41,088 bases of DNA, taken from assembly GCA_002313325.1 (NCBI GenBank), contig DCBE01000043.1:19969-61056 (forward strand). The letters are read 5' to 3'. The position numbers and the translations under genes are program-made. This DNA comes from Flavobacteriaceae bacterium UBA1115 (lineage in GTDB: Bacteria > Bacteroidota > Bacteroidia > Flavobacteriales > Flavobacteriaceae). The notes under the pieces are model-generated. The model was not told the DNA's origin, did not search any database, and saw only the letters and a list, made by a program, of their open reading frames with translations. Numbering within the stretch: position 1 is the stretch's first letter; each line of letters begins with the position of its first letter. This document shows, one piece after another, positions 8,122 to 15,580 of this stretch.

Positions 8122-8640
8122 TTAAGCACGTTCGCAGTAGACCATGTAGTAGCGGGGTGTAAAATAACGCAATAGGGGCCTTAGCCCAATTTTTTTAGGG
8201 TCAGGAGAAGCCCAAGTGAGACTGTCTTTAACAACCCATCCACTTTTTTCAAGCAAAAATTCAAACTGCTTTTGCTCAAACTCATGATAGTGTTTGTCCC
8301 AATCGTCTTTTGAGTTCCAATAGGCAGAAGCAAACCAAAGTTTAAGAGGGACAGATGCAATCAGCTTAGGGGTTTTAAGTTGACTAAGGATATTAAATGG
8401 CGCCAACATATGTTCAAATATTTCAAAAGCAGTAACGCAATCCACATCCGTATCTAGATATGGAAGAAAGTCTGTGTCTAGATCTTCCCCTTTGGTATTT
8501 TGCAGCTTGTATCCTGATGAGGCAATAAATTTAGATAGGTCATTGGGCGTACCCAAGTCTAAAATTTCACTGCCGTTTTCTAAGTGCTTTTGCACAAAAG
8601 TAAGGGTCTTTTCAAAACGTTTGGCTTCTGGAAATCGCAT
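8122..8640 (-). CDS. Class I SAM-dependent methyltransferase-like protein
   Basis: A 172-residue protein with a recognisable but degenerate Rossmann methyltransferase layout: SEILDLGTPNDLSKFI stands where motif I normally has a glycine-rich loop, VDCVTAFEIFEHM is the motif with the acidic residue and helix, and LIASVPLK follows. The EIFEHM block resembles Methyltransf_11/UbiE-like proteins. The glycine-poor motif I (LGTPND) means SAM binding is likely but not certain. Substrate is unknown. It appears to be a single-gene unit with its -7 box 4 nt before the ATG. Confidence 0.8.
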   Translation of the reverse strand: MRFPEAKRFEKTLTFVQKHLENGSEILDLGTPNDLSKFIASSGYKLQNTKGEDLDTDFLPYLDTDVDCVTAFEIFEHMLAPFNILSQLKTPKLIASVPLKLWFASAYWNSKDDWDKHYHEFEQKQFEFLLEKSGWVVKDSLTWASPDPKKIGLRPLLRYFTPRYYMVYCERA

Positions 8641-8644
8641 TAGG

Positions 8645-8652
8645 TAAAAGTA
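8645..8652 (-). promoter_or_regulatory. -7-like box abutting the methyltransferase start
   Basis: Minus strand TACTTTTA (one mismatch to TAnnTTTG), then CCTA, then the ATG at 8640. The 4-nt gap would put transcription start at or next to the start codon. Confidence 0.4.
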
Positions 8653-8698
8653 ATATAATATAAGACTTTAAAAATAGGCCATAGTTTTTTTTCATTCG

Positions 8699-8706
8699 TA
8701 CTTTAG
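8699..8706 (+). promoter_or_regulatory. -7-like box abutting the TerB/DnaJ gene start
   Basis: TACTTTAG (one mismatch to TAnnTTTG) followed by CAGC and the ATG at 8711. The same TAnnTTWG-CAGC-ATG layout is found before the genes at 11256 and 37502. Confidence 0.45.
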
Positions 8707-8710
8707 CAGC

Positions 8711-9427
8711 ATGCGTTGGCTATTTGCATTTGTTGGTTATATGATTTTTCGGTTTCCTGGAGCCTTGTTGGGTTTTTTCTTGGGAAGTCTTTTGGAAACA
8801 AATACACGCACCAAGTTCACCACCTCTTTTCAAACCACACGTGTTTCCCAGCAAGACTTTGAGTTGCGCCTATTGGCCTTAGCCAGTATGGTGATTAAAG
8901 CCGATGGTAAAACAAGCCAATCCGAATTGGATTATGTGCGAGCGCAGTTTGTTCAATTTTTTGGCAAGGAAGGTGCCAATCAAATTTTCCGAGTCTATAA
9001 TGCGGAGTTCAAACAAACGGGAATTTCGGCTGTAGAAATCGGACAATTTCTTGCCAGCAGGACGCAATACGGCGCCCGTTTACAGATGCTAGACTTCTTA
9101 TTTCGCATTGCCAAAGCCGACGGTCGTGTTTCGCCACCAGAGCTAGAAAAGCTCTTGGAGATTGCGGGCTATATGCGCATAAGCACCCTTGACTACAACA
9201 GCATTAAGGCCATGTTTGTTGCGCAAACAGACAGCGCGTACACCATATTGGAAGTACCCAAAACCGCTTCCAACAATGACATCAAAAAGGCATACAGAAA
9301 CTTGGTTAAAAAGCACCATCCAGATAAAGTTCGTAACTTAGGACAGGCTGCTGAGGAGGCCGCGAAAGAAAAGTTTCAACGCATTCAAAAAGCATATGAA
9401 GACATTAAAAACGAACGCGGATTTTAG
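8711..9427 (+). CDS. TerB-like/DnaJ-domain co-chaperone (DjlA type)
   Basis: A 238-residue protein with three parts: a short hydrophobic N-terminus (about 3-27, likely a membrane anchor), a TerB-like helical domain (about 50-160) with paired acidic repeats KADGKTSQSELD and KADGRVSPPELE, and a C-terminal J-domain (about 175-238) with the HPD motif at 203-205. This order matches DjlA-type membrane co-chaperones, which stimulate DnaK ATPase through HPD. The HupE/UreJ gene starts 6 nt downstream, so they are likely cotranscribed. Confidence 0.9.
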   Translation: MRWLFAFVGYMIFRFPGALLGFFLGSLLETNTRTKFTTSFQTTRVSQQDFELRLLALASMVIKADGKTSQSELDYVRAQFVQFFGKEGANQIFRVYNAEFKQTGISAVEIGQFLASRTQYGARLQMLDFLFRIAKADGRVSPPELEKLLEIAGYMRISTLDYNSIKAMFVAQTDSAYTILEVPKTASNNDIKKAYRNLVKKHHPDKVRNLGQAAEEAAKEKFQRIQKAYEDIKNERGF

Positions 9428-9433
9428 CACATC

Positions 9434-10015
9434 ATGAACGATTTTTTATTTTATCTACAACTGGGATTTGAGCATATTTTAGACATCAACGCATATGATC
9501 ATTTGCTGTTTTTGGTGGCCATGTCGCTTCCATTTGTCTTCAAGCAAATGCGGTTGCTGCTTTTGCTCGTAACAGCATTTACCATTGGCCATACACTATC
9601 TCTATGGGCGGCAACGGAAGGAATTATCCGCTTTTCCTCCAGTTGGATTGAGTTTTTGATTCCCATTACAATTTTGCTTACCGCCCTACACACCTTGTAC
9701 TGGAACAACAGCTTGGAGCGCAAACCATCGCTGCCATTTTTTGTGCTTGCAGCCTTTTTTGGCATTATCCACGGACTTGGTTTTTCCGGCTATTTTTCCA
9801 TGGTTTTTCCGCAAAAATCAGTAGGGCTTCCACTCTTGTATTTTACTCTTGGCATTGAGCTGGCACAGCTACTTATTGTGGTTTTGGTAGTTGTTGTCAA
9901 CACTATTTTGAGCAATGTTTTTAGGTTCTCAAAACGCGATCGCCTTTTGGTAGGCAGTAGCATAATTATCGGTATTTTAGTGCCTGTTTTAATCACTGCA
10001 ACCAAAGCACTATGA
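9434..10015 (+). CDS. HupE/UreJ-family membrane protein
   Basis: A 193-residue integral membrane protein with about six helices. The family's histidine-bearing blocks are visible: GFEHILDINAYDHLLFL, FTIGHTLSLW, and GIIHGLGFSGYF. HupE/UreJ proteins are linked to nickel or cobalt uptake in hydrogenase and urease operons, but neither enzyme is encoded here, so the metal role is only a family-based possibility. It sits between the DnaJ-domain gene (6-nt gap) and the dCMP deaminase gene, which it overlaps by 4 nt (ATGA). Confidence 0.88.
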   Translation: MNDFLFYLQLGFEHILDINAYDHLLFLVAMSLPFVFKQMRLLLLLVTAFTIGHTLSLWAATEGIIRFSSSWIEFLIPITILLTALHTLYWNNSLERKPSLPFFVLAAFFGIIHGLGFSGYFSMVFPQKSVGLPLLYFTLGIELAQLLIVVLVVVVNTILSNVFRFSKRDRLLVGSSIIIGILVPVLITATKAL

Positions 10016-10443
10016 CCAAAGCCGAAAAGAAACAATTGCGCTACGATACGGCCTATATGCGCATGGCTATGGAGTGGGCCAAACTATCGCATTGTCAACG
10101 CAAGCAAGTAGGGGCGCTTATTGTCAAAGACCGCATGATTATTTCAGACGGATACAACGGAACGCCTACTGGCTTTGAAAATGCTTGCGAGGATGAAGAA
10201 CAATACACCAAATGGTATGTGTTACACGCCGAAGCAAACGCAATTATGAAAGTTGCTTCTTCTACGCAATCTTGTGCTGGCGCCACCTTGTATATTACTT
10301 TGTCGCCTTGCAAAGAATGCAGCAAACTTATCCATCAAGCAGGGATTAAGCGTGTGGTGTATGCAACCGCATACAAAGACAATTCTGGGATTGAATTTCT
10401 AGAACGCGCAGGCGTAGCAGTGGTTGCCCTACCTCATGACTAA
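10012..10443 (+). CDS. dCMP deaminase family protein
   Basis: A 143-residue zinc-dependent deaminase. The zinc and catalytic residues are visible as HAEANAI (His72, Glu74) and SPCKECSK (Cys100, Cys103). The block GYNGTPTGFENACED is characteristic of dCMP deaminases, which convert dCMP to dUMP for thymidylate synthesis. The start ATG overlaps the HupE stop in ATGA. The stop overlaps that of the convergent small membrane protein by 4 nt (CTAA shared). Confidence 0.93.
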   Translation: MTKAEKKQLRYDTAYMRMAMEWAKLSHCQRKQVGALIVKDRMIISDGYNGTPTGFENACEDEEQYTKWYVLHAEANAIMKVASSTQSCAGATLYITLSPCKECSKLIHQAGIKRVVYATAYKDNSGIEFLERAGVAVVALPHD

Positions 10444-10637
10444 GCCTTCATTTTTTCTTTAATCTTAAGGGCTATTTTTAGGATAGTAAGCAAGATAATG
10501 GCACAGAGACTTGCGCCAACACCCACCACAGCGGCAAAACTTTCACCCTCTAAAGGTTCTTCAAAATCAATATAGAATAAATTAAAAATAAGCAGGCCAG
10601 CGGCCAAGGAAAAAAAGATATATAAAAGTATTTTCAT
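10440..10637 (-). CDS. Small two-helix membrane protein, unknown function
   Basis: A 65-residue protein that I do not recognise. It has a hydrophobic helix at about 2-23, an acidic loop (DFEEPLEGES), a second helix at about 34-57, and a basic tail (KIALKIKEKMKA), giving a likely N-in/C-in topology. It overlaps the end of the upstream MarC gene by 4 nt, which argues that it is a real, cotranslated gene rather than a chance reading frame. No function can be assigned. Confidence 0.7.
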   Translation of the reverse strand: MKILLYIFFSLAAGLLIFNLFYIDFEEPLEGESFAAVVGVGASLCAIILLTILKIALKIKEKMKA

Positions 10638-11209
10638 AAGACAAATAATTGTTGAACGTTTCCAGCAAATAAATTTACGGCAATTGCCATAAGCACTACT
10701 CCAAATATTTTACGGATTACTCCAATACCCGATGGGCCCAACACCCGTTCAATGCGCTTGGAGGATATCAATACGATGTATGCAATAATTATGTTAACAA
10801 CGATAGCAACAATCAGATTTGCAAGGTCGTATTCTGAACGTAACGAAAGGATAGAAGTCAGCGTTCCCGCACCAGCAATAATGGGAAATGCAATCGGCAC
10901 TATTGATGCTGTTTTTGAAGAATCGTCTTTGTAGAGCTGAATGCTAAAGATCATTTCCAATGCCAAAAAGAAAATAATAAGCCCCCCAGCCACCGCAAAG
11001 GAGTTGACGTCAATTCCAAAAAGACTTAGGATTTGTTCTACCAAAAAAAAGAAACCAATCATGATAAGCCCGGCTACTAACGAAGCTTTCTCTGACTGGA
11101 TATGGCCAACCTTTTGGCGCAGCCCAATAACAATGGGAATACTGCCAACAATGTCGATGACGGCAAACAATACCATGGTACGGGTTACGATTTCTTTTAG
11201 GCTAAACAT
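10634..11209 (-). CDS. MarC-family (UPF0056) integral membrane protein
   Basis: A 191-residue protein with about six transmembrane helices. Family features include FAVIDIVGSIPI near the N-terminus, a central GGLIIFFLALEMIF, PIAFPIIAGAGTLTSILSL, and a late IGVIRKIFGVVLMAIAVNLF. MarC proteins are widespread, and despite the name no resistance role is established. The gene is first in a two-gene leftward unit with the small membrane protein. Its -7 box ends 4 nt before the ATG. Confidence 0.93.
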   Translation of the reverse strand: MFSLKEIVTRTMVLFAVIDIVGSIPIVIGLRQKVGHIQSEKASLVAGLIMIGFFFLVEQILSLFGIDVNSFAVAGGLIIFFLALEMIFSIQLYKDDSSKTASIVPIAFPIIAGAGTLTSILSLRSEYDLANLIVAIVVNIIIAYIVLISSKRIERVLGPSGIGVIRKIFGVVLMAIAVNLFAGNVQQLFVL

Positions 11210-11213
11210 GTGT

Positions 11214-11221
11214 CAAAGATA
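11214..11221 (-). promoter_or_regulatory. -7 box abutting the MarC gene start
   Basis: Minus strand TATCTTTG, a full TAnnTTTG match, then ACAC and ATG. The identical box and spacing precede the Sco gene at 39547. Confidence 0.5.
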
Positions 11222-11243
11222 CTTTATTTATGTTTCAAAATTG

Positions 11244-11251
11244 TAGTTTAG
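11244..11251 (+). promoter_or_regulatory. -7-like box abutting the DUF3109 gene start
   Basis: TAGTTTAG (one mismatch to TAnnTTTG), then CAGC and the ATG at 11256. It lies back to back with the MarC promoter in a 46-nt divergent gap. Confidence 0.45.
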
Positions 11252-11255
11252 CAGC

Positions 11256-11837
11256 ATGTTTCAATTGGGCAAAACGCTGGTTTCAGAAACGCTTTTTGAG
11301 CAGGCATTTACGTGTGATTTAACAGCATGTAAGGGGGCCTGTTGTGTGGAGGGCGAAGCAGGTGCACCGCTAGAGACGGAGGAAATAAGCCAACTTAAAG
11401 AACAGTGGACAACACTCAAGCCCTTTCTTACCAAAGCAGGCATTGCGGCCATTGAGACACAAGGCGTGGCCACCCAGAACGCATTTGAGGAATGGGAAAC
11501 CCCATTGATTGAAGGTAAGGCGTGTGCATATATCGCTTATGACAGCAAAGGCGTTGCGCAATGCGGCATTGAGCAAGCCAATAAGCAACAGGCCACCAAG
11601 CTACAGAAACCCATATCGTGCCATCTTTTTCCCATCCGTGTGAAAAACTACACTGCATTTGTGGCAGTGAATTACCACGAATGGGCTATATGTGCGCCCG
11701 GTTGTACGCTTGGTGCTGCGCTTAAACAACCGCTTTATCAATTTGTGCAAACGGCTTTGGTGCGAAAATTTGGGCAGGCGTGGTATGATACCTTGCACGC
11801 GGCGGCGCAAGAATTTGATGCCAGCAAAAATTGTTAA
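11256..11837 (+). CDS. DUF3109 family cysteine-rich protein
   Basis: A 193-residue soluble protein with many cysteines: Cys20, 25, 29 and 30 in FTCDLTACKGACC, then CAYI, QCGIEQ, ISCHLFPIRV and WAICAPGC. This pattern identifies the DUF3109 family, which is related to YkgJ-like putative zinc or iron cluster-binding proteins. Function is unknown. It forms a single-gene unit between the MarC unit and nrdB. The short leader implied by its promoter resembles several other genes here. Confidence 0.87.
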   Translation: MFQLGKTLVSETLFEQAFTCDLTACKGACCVEGEAGAPLETEEISQLKEQWTTLKPFLTKAGIAAIETQGVATQNAFEEWETPLIEGKACAYIAYDSKGVAQCGIEQANKQQATKLQKPISCHLFPIRVKNYTAFVAVNYHEWAICAPGCTLGAALKQPLYQFVQTALVRKFGQAWYDTLHAAAQEFDASKNC

Positions 11838-11853
11838 TTCAAGCCCTTACCTT

Positions 11854-11904
11854 AAAAGGCATTAAAAATCACCGAAAATCAACAAATTAACAAGTGCCTT
11901 TTTT
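11854..11904 (+). terminator. Weak terminator-like inverted repeat after the DUF3109 gene
   Basis: AAAAGGCA at 11854-11861 pairs with TGCCTTTT at 11895-11902, and a run of six T follows TGCC. The 33-nt loop is long for an intrinsic terminator, so this is a weak call. The arm unit TAAAAGGCATT recurs as a direct repeat at 11945-11955. Confidence 0.25.
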
Positions 11905-11994
11905 GCTGGCCTTTGTAGGAAAACCCTTAATTCTTGTTAAAAACTAAAAGGCATTGTGGAAAAGTATGACTTTCATTTGGTCATTTTTTTTTGG

Positions 11995-12002
11995 AATATT
12001 TG
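11995..12002 (+). promoter_or_regulatory. Possible -7 box for nrdBA
   Basis: AATATTTG differs from TAnnTTTG at one position and is preceded by a T tract with a TTG 15 nt upstream, shorter than usual. It lies 41 nt before the nrdB ATG. I see no convincing NrdR box in this interval. Confidence 0.25.
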
Positions 12003-12043
12003 TAATGAAATTATTCATCCCATAAACCCTTTAATTAAAAATT

Positions 12044-13027
12044 ATGTCAAATGCTATAGAACCCATATTGTCTGAAAACAAAAATCGCTTTGTAATTTTC
12101 CCCATTGAACACCACGATATTTGGGAATGGTACAAGAAATCAGAAGCATGTTTTTGGACAGCTGAAGAAATTGATTTACATCAAGATTTAACAGACTGGT
12201 CTACCAAGCTAAATGACGATGAGCGCTATTTTATAAAACACATCTTGGCATTTTTTGCAGCATCTGACGGAATTGTGAACGAGAATTTGGCTGAGAACTT
12301 TGTAAACGAAGTGCAGTATAGCGAGGCAAAATTTTATTATGGGTTCCAAATCATGATGGAAAATATCCATTCAGAGACATACTCTCTTTTGATTGATACC
12401 TATGTTAAGGATGAGGCGGAGAAGAATAGTTTATTTCGAGCGATTGAGGTGTTTCCTGCCATTAAGAAAAAAGCAGACTGGGCATTACGTTGGATAGATT
12501 CAGATTCATTTGCAGAGCGTCTTATCGCTTTTGCGGCTGTAGAAGGAATCTTTTTCTCGGGGGCTTTCTGTTCCATTTTCTGGCTCAAAAAACGTGGCCT
12601 TATGCCAGGATTGACATTTTCAAATGAATTAATTTCTCGCGACGAGGGGATGCACTGTGATTTTGCTGTTCACTTGCACAACAAGCATTTGGTGAACAAA
12701 GTACCACCAGCCCGTATTAAAGAAATTATTCTTGATGCCTTAAATATTGAGCGCGAGTTTATCACCGAATCACTACCAATAAGTCTAATCGGAATGAACG
12801 CCAAACTGATGACACAGTATTTGGAATTTGTTACCGACCGTCTGCTTGTTGAGCTTGGCTTAGAAAAAGAGTTCAACGTATCCAACCCATTTGACTTTAT
12901 GGATATGATTTCGCTTCAAGGAAAAACAAATTTCTTTGAAAAGCGTGTTTCGGAATACCAAAAAGCGGGTGTGATGAACCAAGAGACAGAGGAAAAGGAA
13001 AAGTATTCTTTCGGCGACGACTTTTAG
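12044..13027 (+). CDS. nrdB: Ribonucleotide reductase class I, small (beta) subunit
   Basis: A 327-residue subunit that holds the dimetal cofactor and generates the radical used by NrdA. Metal ligands can be read as Asp44 (EEIDLHQD), Glu80 region (VNENL), Glu106 and His109 (ENIHSE), then VEGIFFSG and DEGMH. The radical tyrosine is present as Tyr113, four residues after His109, so this is a conventional tyrosyl-radical type. It precedes nrdA by 80 nt, an order common in Bacteroidetes. The C-terminus KYSFGDDF is the expected NrdA-docking tail. Confidence 0.97.
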   Translation: MSNAIEPILSENKNRFVIFPIEHHDIWEWYKKSEACFWTAEEIDLHQDLTDWSTKLNDDERYFIKHILAFFAASDGIVNENLAENFVNEVQYSEAKFYYGFQIMMENIHSETYSLLIDTYVKDEAEKNSLFRAIEVFPAIKKKADWALRWIDSDSFAERLIAFAAVEGIFFSGAFCSIFWLKKRGLMPGLTFSNELISRDEGMHCDFAVHLHNKHLVNKVPPARIKEIILDALNIEREFITESLPISLIGMNAKLMTQYLEFVTDRLLVELGLEKEFNVSNPFDFMDMISLQGKTNFFEKRVSEYQKAGVMNQETEEKEKYSFGDDF

Positions 13028-13107
13028 TCACAAAAAAGGACACGTGCAGTACCAATATTCACCAATAGTATTGGCACATTGTTTAACCATTAAAACGAAA
13101 CGACATT

Positions 13108-15531
13108 ATGTATGTAGTAAAAAGAGATGGGCGCAAAGAACCCATCATGTTTGACAAAATTACCGCCCGGGTTCGTAAGCTCTGTTATGGATTCAACGGA
13201 CTTGTTGATCCCGTAAAGGTGGCCATGAAAGTTATTGAAGGCCTTTATGATGGGGTTACCACATCTGAACTCGATAGTTTGGCAGCCGAAACAGCCGCTT
13301 CCATGACAACCATTCACCCTGACTATGCCCAACTGGCCGCTCGAATATCTGTTTCTAACCTCCACAAAAACACAAAGAAATCATTCTCTGAAACTATGGC
13401 AGACCTCTTTGAGTATGTCAATCCTCGCACAGAAAAGAAATCACCGCTACTCTCAGAAGAAGTAAAACAAGTAATTCAAGACAATGCTGAGTTGCTTGAC
13501 TCCACCATCATCTACAACCGTGATTTTGGGTACGACTACTTTGGATTTAAAACCCTTGAGCGTTCTTACCTGCTCAAAATCAACGGCAACATTGCCGAGC
13601 GACCGCAACATATGTTGATGCGCGTTTCTGTTGGTATTCACCCAACAGACTTGGATGCTGCCATAGAGACCTATCACTTGATGTCCAAAAAGTATTTCAC
13701 ACACGCCACACCAACGCTGTTTAACTCGGGTACGCCCAAGCCACAAATGTCCTCATGCTTTTTGTTATCCATACGCGACGACAGCATTGATGGGATTTAC
13801 GATACGCTAAAGCAAACGGCTAAAATCTCACAGTCTGCTGGAGGAATAGGGTTGTCTATTCACAACGTCCGTGCAACAGGATCTTATATTGCAGGGACCA
13901 ATGGTACCTCAAACGGGATAGTGCCCATGCTGCGCGTTTATAACGACACAGCCCGCTATGTAGACCAAGGGGGGGGTAAGCGCAAAGGATCATTTGCCAT
14001 TTATGTGGAGCCGTGGCATGCGGATATCTTTGACTTTTTAGACTTAAAGAAAAACCACGGTAAGGAAGAAATGCGTGCGCGCGATTTGTTCTATGCCATG
14101 TGGATTCCCGATTTGTTCATGAAACGTGTGGAAGAAAACACAGAATGGACGTTGATGTGTCCAAACGAATGTCCAAGACTGTATGACTGTCACAGCGAAG
14201 AATTTGAGAAACTTTATTTAAAGTACGAATCAGAAAAACGTGGCCGTAAAACCATCAAAGCACGTGAACTATGGGAGAAAATCCTAGAATCTCAGATTGA
14301 GACAGGAACTCCTTACATGCTTTATAAAGACGCGGCGAATCGCAAGTCTAATCAAAAAAACTTAGGAACCATCCGTTCGTCAAACTTGTGTACTGAAATT
14401 ATGGAGTACACCTCAAAAGATGAGATAGCGGTTTGTAACTTGGCTTCTATTGCGCTCCCTATGTTTGTAAAGGATGGTGCTTTTGATCATCAAGAACTAT
14501 TTGATGTAACCAAGCGCGTGACTAAAAACCTAAACAAAGTTATTGATCGCAATTATTATCCTGTTCCCGAAGCGGAGAACTCCAACATGCGTCACCGCCC
14601 TGTTGGACTGGGTGTGCAGGGACTGGCAGATACGTTTATCAAGTTGCGCTTCCCGTTTACCTCAGAACCAGCACAAACGCTAAACCAAGAGATTTTTGAA
14701 ACCATTTATTTTGCTTCGTTAACAGCCTCAAAAGAACTGTCAGAAGTAGAAGGGCCTTACAAGACCTATAGGGGATCCCCAATTTCCAAGGGGGAGTTCC
14801 AACACAATATGTGGGGCATAAAAGACGACGAGTTAAGTGGTCGGTGGGACTGGGCAGGTTTACGTAAAGAGATCAAAAAGCACGGCGTTCGCAATTCCTT
14901 ACTGATGGCACCGATGCCAACAGCGTCTACCTCTCAAATTTTAGGAAACAACGAATGCTTTGAGCCGTACACCTCCAATATCTACACAAGACGTGTGTTA
15001 TCGGGTGAGTTTATTGTGGTGAACAAACACTTGTTGGAAGACTTGGTTAATCTGGGCCTTTGGGACGAGGACATGAAGCAAGAATTGATGCGTGCAAATG
15101 GATCCATTCAGCACATAGAAACCATTCCAGCCGATATTAGAGAACTGTATAAAACCGTTTGGGAGATGAGCATGAAGGACATCATTGATATGTCACGTCA
15201 CCGTGGCTACTTCATCGATCAGTCGCAGTCGCTTAACTTGTTTATGGAAGGCGCTACCATGTCCAAACTTACCTCGATGCATTTCTATGCGTGGAAGTCT
15301 GGCCTAAAAACTGGAATGTATTATTTACGTACAAAGGCTGCGGTTGATGCCATTAAGTTTACGGTTAATAAGAAAACGGAACCTGCAGAAGTACCTGCAA
15401 CAGCCGGTGCTGCTCAGCCAAAAACCAAGGCTGCTGTGGCAGTAGAGCCCCTTTCTCCCTCTGAGCTAAAAGAAATGTTAGCAAATTCTAACGAAAGTGA
15501 AGACGATGACTGCCTCATGTGTGGCTCATAA
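13108..15531 (+). CDS. nrdA: Ribonucleotide reductase class I, large (alpha) subunit
   Basis: An 807-residue catalytic subunit reducing ribonucleoside diphosphates to deoxyribonucleotides. An ATP-cone (about 1-90, VVKRDGRKEPIMFDKI) gives allosteric activity control. Catalytic residues are visible: Cys217 (SSCFLL), Asn426, Cys428 and Glu430 (NLCTE), Cys443 (AVCNLAS). The radical-transfer tyrosines are in KTGMYYLRT. After an Ala/Pro/Lys-rich linker (about 760-785), the tail DDDCLMCGS supplies the CxxC pair that passes electrons from thioredoxin or glutaredoxin. A hairpin terminator follows. Confidence 0.97.
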   Translation: MYVVKRDGRKEPIMFDKITARVRKLCYGFNGLVDPVKVAMKVIEGLYDGVTTSELDSLAAETAASMTTIHPDYAQLAARISVSNLHKNTKKSFSETMADLFEYVNPRTEKKSPLLSEEVKQVIQDNAELLDSTIIYNRDFGYDYFGFKTLERSYLLKINGNIAERPQHMLMRVSVGIHPTDLDAAIETYHLMSKKYFTHATPTLFNSGTPKPQMSSCFLLSIRDDSIDGIYDTLKQTAKISQSAGGIGLSIHNVRATGSYIAGTNGTSNGIVPMLRVYNDTARYVDQGGGKRKGSFAIYVEPWHADIFDFLDLKKNHGKEEMRARDLFYAMWIPDLFMKRVEENTEWTLMCPNECPRLYDCHSEEFEKLYLKYESEKRGRKTIKARELWEKILESQIETGTPYMLYKDAANRKSNQKNLGTIRSSNLCTEIMEYTSKDEIAVCNLASIALPMFVKDGAFDHQELFDVTKRVTKNLNKVIDRNYYPVPEAENSNMRHRPVGLGVQGLADTFIKLRFPFTSEPAQTLNQEIFETIYFASLTASKELSEVEGPYKTYRGSPISKGEFQHNMWGIKDDELSGRWDWAGLRKEIKKHGVRNSLLMAPMPTASTSQILGNNECFEPYTSNIYTRRVLSGEFIVVNKHLLEDLVNLGLWDEDMKQELMRANGSIQHIETIPADIRELYKTVWEMSMKDIIDMSRHRGYFIDQSQSLNLFMEGATMSKLTSMHFYAWKSGLKTGMYYLRTKAAVDAIKFTVNKKTEPAEVPATAGAAQPKTKAAVAVEPLSPSELKEMLANSNESEDDDCLMCGS

Positions 15532-15551
15532 TAAACCATAAAAGACAACAC

Positions 15552-15580
15552 AAAAGCGCTTAGAAATGAGTGCTTTTTTT
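15552..15580. terminator. Bidirectional intrinsic terminator between nrdA and pit
   Basis: AAAAGCGCT (15552-15560) pairs with AGTGCTTTT (15569-15577) through nine positions including one G-T wobble, with an 8-nt loop. On the plus strand a T run follows directly. On the minus strand there are four T. It overlaps the last codon of the convergent pit gene. Confidence 0.75.
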
